A stretch of 24,778 nt of DNA from an uncultured Clostridia bacterium (GTDB lineage: Bacteria; Bacillota; Clostridia; RGIG6154), in the NCBI GenBank assembly GCA_934457515.1, contig CAKSHV010000001.1, positions 1 through 24,778 on the forward strand. The letters are read 5' to 3'. The notes under the pieces are model-generated. The model made no database searches. It saw nothing but the letters and a program-made list of their open reading frames with translations, and was not told where the DNA came from. Of this stretch, positions 23,197-24,778 are shown piece after piece. The position numbers were made by a program, and so were the translations under genes. Position 1 is the first letter of the stretch, and each line of letters opens with the position of its first letter.

Positions 23197-24447
23197 TTAT
23201 CTTTTGCTTAAAACATCTTTTTCGTATGCCTTGATTTCATCAAACCAGGAGATGTCTGCATTTACGCCGCAGGATGCGCAGTATTCTGCCCAAACATCGC
23301 CGAAAGGCAGCATTTTTAATTCTTCCTGCACTGCCATCAGTTCGGTAAACTGTGCGGTGTCTTGCAGGTGCTTTAACTTTTCGTTCGGCAAAAGCATGGC
23401 GTTTAATAATGCCTTCTGCCAGCTTCTGAATCCGACAACCCATGCGGATATGCGGTTAATGCTTGCATCGAAGAAGTCAAGCGCCATATAGGTGCGCGAA
23501 AGGGCGTTGTTGCGCACAATTTCCTTTGCCATTTCCTTTGTTTCGTCCTCAAACAGCACCACATGGTCGGAATCCCAGCGGATGCCGCGGGTGATGTGCA
23601 GCGCAATTTCGGGGAAGAAGCACAAAAGGGCGGGAATTTTGTCCGAAACCACTTCGGTCGGGTGGTAGTGGCCGTTGTCCATAAGGGGCAGGCATTTGTC
23701 TTTGTGTTCCGCGGCAAAGCTTAAGGTAAACTCCGCAGAACCCGCCGTGAACGCCTCTACGCCGATGCCGAATACCTTCGATTCCACGCAGGGTTTTACT
23801 TTGTTAAAATCGTAAGGCTCGGATAAAATCTGCTCAATCGAATCTTTATAGCGCATTCTCGGACCCATGCGGTCTGCCGGAATATCTTTGTAACCGTCAC
23901 CCGTCCAGATGTTCATCACGCAGGGCACGCCTGTTTCTTCCGCAAAATAAGTGGAAATGCGGATGCAGGCTTTGCCGTGTTCAATCCAGAACTTTCTGAC
24001 CTCTTCATCGGGGCTGGAAAGGGTTAAACCGTCTTTCTGCATGGGGTGGGAGAAGAAAGTGGGGTTAAAATCAATACCCACATTGTGTTTTTTTGCAAAT
24101 TCAACCCATTTCTTAAAGTGTTTGGGTTCTAACTTGTCGCGGTCTGCAAACTCGCCGTCTTCAAAAATGGCATAGCAGGCATGCACATTGATTTTCTTTT
24201 TGCCGGGGCAAAGGGACATTGCCTTGTCCATGTCTTGCAGGAGCTGTTCGGGCGTGGTTGCCTTGCCGGGGTAGTTGCCGGTGGTCTGAATGCCGCCGTT
24301 TAGCGGTCCGTCGTGGTCAAAGCCGATTACATCGTCGCCCTGCCAGCAGTGCAGCGTTACGGGAACCTCTTTTAATGTTTTAATAACGGCGTCGGTATCA
24401 ACGCCCCATTTTGCATATTGTTCTTTTGCGGACTCATATCGCGTCAT
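23197..24447 (-). CDS. rhaA: L-rhamnose isomerase
   Basis: RhaA converts L-rhamnose to L-rhamnulose with manganese or zinc. The 416-residue protein shows the family segments LHCWQGDDV, NGGIQTTGNYPG, KINVHACYA, VGIDFNPTFFSHP, IWTGDGYKDIP, MDNGHYHPTE and RGIRWDSDHV. Metal and catalytic residues by comparison with E. coli are Glu231, Asp257, His260, His284, Asp292, Asp294 and an Asp near 324-327. Length is typical (E. coli 419). AAAGGAAG stands 7 bases before the ATG. It is a single-gene unit; rhaB and rhaD are not in the window. With the GH28-like and GH42 enzymes it fits use of rhamnose-containing pectin. Confidence 0.95.
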   Translation of the reverse strand: MTRYESAKEQYAKWGVDTDAVIKTLKEVPVTLHCWQGDDVIGFDHDGPLNGGIQTTGNYPGKATTPEQLLQDMDKAMSLCPGKKKINVHACYAIFEDGEFADRDKLEPKHFKKWVEFAKKHNVGIDFNPTFFSHPMQKDGLTLSSPDEEVRKFWIEHGKACIRISTYFAEETGVPCVMNIWTGDGYKDIPADRMGPRMRYKDSIEQILSEPYDFNKVKPCVESKVFGIGVEAFTAGSAEFTLSFAAEHKDKCLPLMDNGHYHPTEVVSDKIPALLCFFPEIALHITRGIRWDSDHVVLFEDETKEMAKEIVRNNALSRTYMALDFFDASINRISAWVVGFRSWQKALLNAMLLPNEKLKHLQDTAQFTELMAVQEELKMLPFGDVWAEYCASCGVNADISWFDEIKAYEKDVLSKR

Positions 24448-24487
24448 ATTCGTTCTTCCTTTCTTTTTTGTTTGATTTATTACATAT

Positions 24488-24516
24488 ATTATAGCGCTTT
24501 TTTTCCGCCTTGTCTA
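24488..24516 (-). promoter_or_regulatory. Promoter of rhaA
   Basis: On the minus strand TAGACA (24516-24511) and a perfect TATAAT (24493-24488) are 17 bases apart, 40 bases before the rhaA start. No clear operator palindrome is seen beside it. Confidence 0.8.
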
Positions 24517-24549
24517 CCGCATTTGGCAAAGACCGCAAAATACCCCACG

Positions 24550-24575
24550 AAAAAAACGCGCCGCAGCGGGCGCGT
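24550..24575 (-). terminator. GC-rich terminator hairpin at the end of repeat copy 2
   Basis: On the minus strand ACGCGCC pairs with GGCGCGT around CGCTGC and runs into seven Ts. It sits at the same place relative to the repeat as the 5828-5858 terminator does in copy 1, but its stem sequence is different. It probably ends a minus-strand gene beyond the window. Confidence 0.78.
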
Positions 24576-24778
24576 GAGCGTGTCGATAAAGTCGACACTT
24601 TCAAAGAGAAAACTCGTTTCACTCGCATTCTCTTTGATTCAAGGGCTTACGTTCGCACGGCTTGCCTGTACCGAAGGTCAGGCAAGCCAGCCCTTGTAAG
24701 GAGTAAAATCGCAGGCACATGTCCTGCGATTTTACGAATTTAAATTTTGAGGAAAAAATTCCATCAAACTTCCTTTTT
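24576..24778 (-). repeat. Multi-hairpin palindromic repeat element, copy 2 (inverted, cut by window edge)
   Basis: Read on the minus strand this matches copy 1 (5642-5827) module by module. H6 is at 24577-24597 and H5 at 24604-24640. H4 is at 24640-24696, with outer arms CAAGGGCT/AGCCCTTG kept but the inner stem replaced by GGCTTGCCTG/CAGGCAAGCC. H3 at 24703-24735 has a 13-bp stem with the same 7-base loop, and H2 is a degenerate form at about 24747-24768. H1 would lie beyond the window. The visible 203 bases hold no gene. The only open frame is a translation of the repeat itself. Confidence 0.85.

Overview
The window looks like a chromosomal segment of a low-to-mid GC Gram-positive anaerobe of the Clostridia type, probably gut-associated. 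Supporting signs are strong GGAGG-type ribosome sites, sigma-A promoters with near-perfect -35/-10 boxes, Firmicutes-style protein versions (FabK rather than FabI, a short AccA), and intracellular plant-glycan enzymes. I cannot name the genus.

Layout. (1) 1-10370, carbohydrate utilisation: a partial AraC-type regulator (minus strand, cut by the window edge) diverges from a four-gene operon of two TIM-barrel sugar isomerase/epimerases around a Gfo/Idh oxidoreductase, ending with nagB. A heparinase II/III-like gene follows as its own transcription unit, then an operon of GH42 beta-galactosidase, GH28-like beta-helix enzyme and DMT transporter. The two carbohydrate promoters at 3879 and 5894 share a 12-base element and the same geometry. 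No carbohydrate ABC or PTS importer is present and the enzymes lack obvious signal peptides, so they probably act on imported oligosaccharides. (2) 10367-11182: an amidohydrolase gene with its own promoter, convergent with the previous operon. (3) 11295-19177, minus strand: a compact type II fatty-acid operon in the order tetR-fabH-acpP-fabK-fabD-fabG-fabF-fabZ-accD-accA. It is read from a consensus promoter with a perfect 16-bp palindrome just downstream, probably the TetR protein's operator. accB and accC, often part of this cluster in related bacteria, are absent. (4) 19263-23141, ion transport: trkA-trkH (minus strand) diverges from a CorA-family transporter. The trkA leader is about 130 nt and can form alternative hairpins. 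(5) 23197-24516: rhaA (minus strand) as a single-gene unit, consistent with pectin or rhamnogalacturonan use.

The most unusual structure is a non-coding, multi-hairpin repeat of about 217 bp, present once at 5611-5827 and once in inverted orientation at 24576 to the window end. One 13-bp stem differs at five positions between copies, and all five base pairs are compensated while the loop is identical. Another stem is replaced by an unrelated, longer one. The first copy lies between two identical 31-bp copies of a terminator hairpin, as if it had inserted at a terminator and duplicated it.
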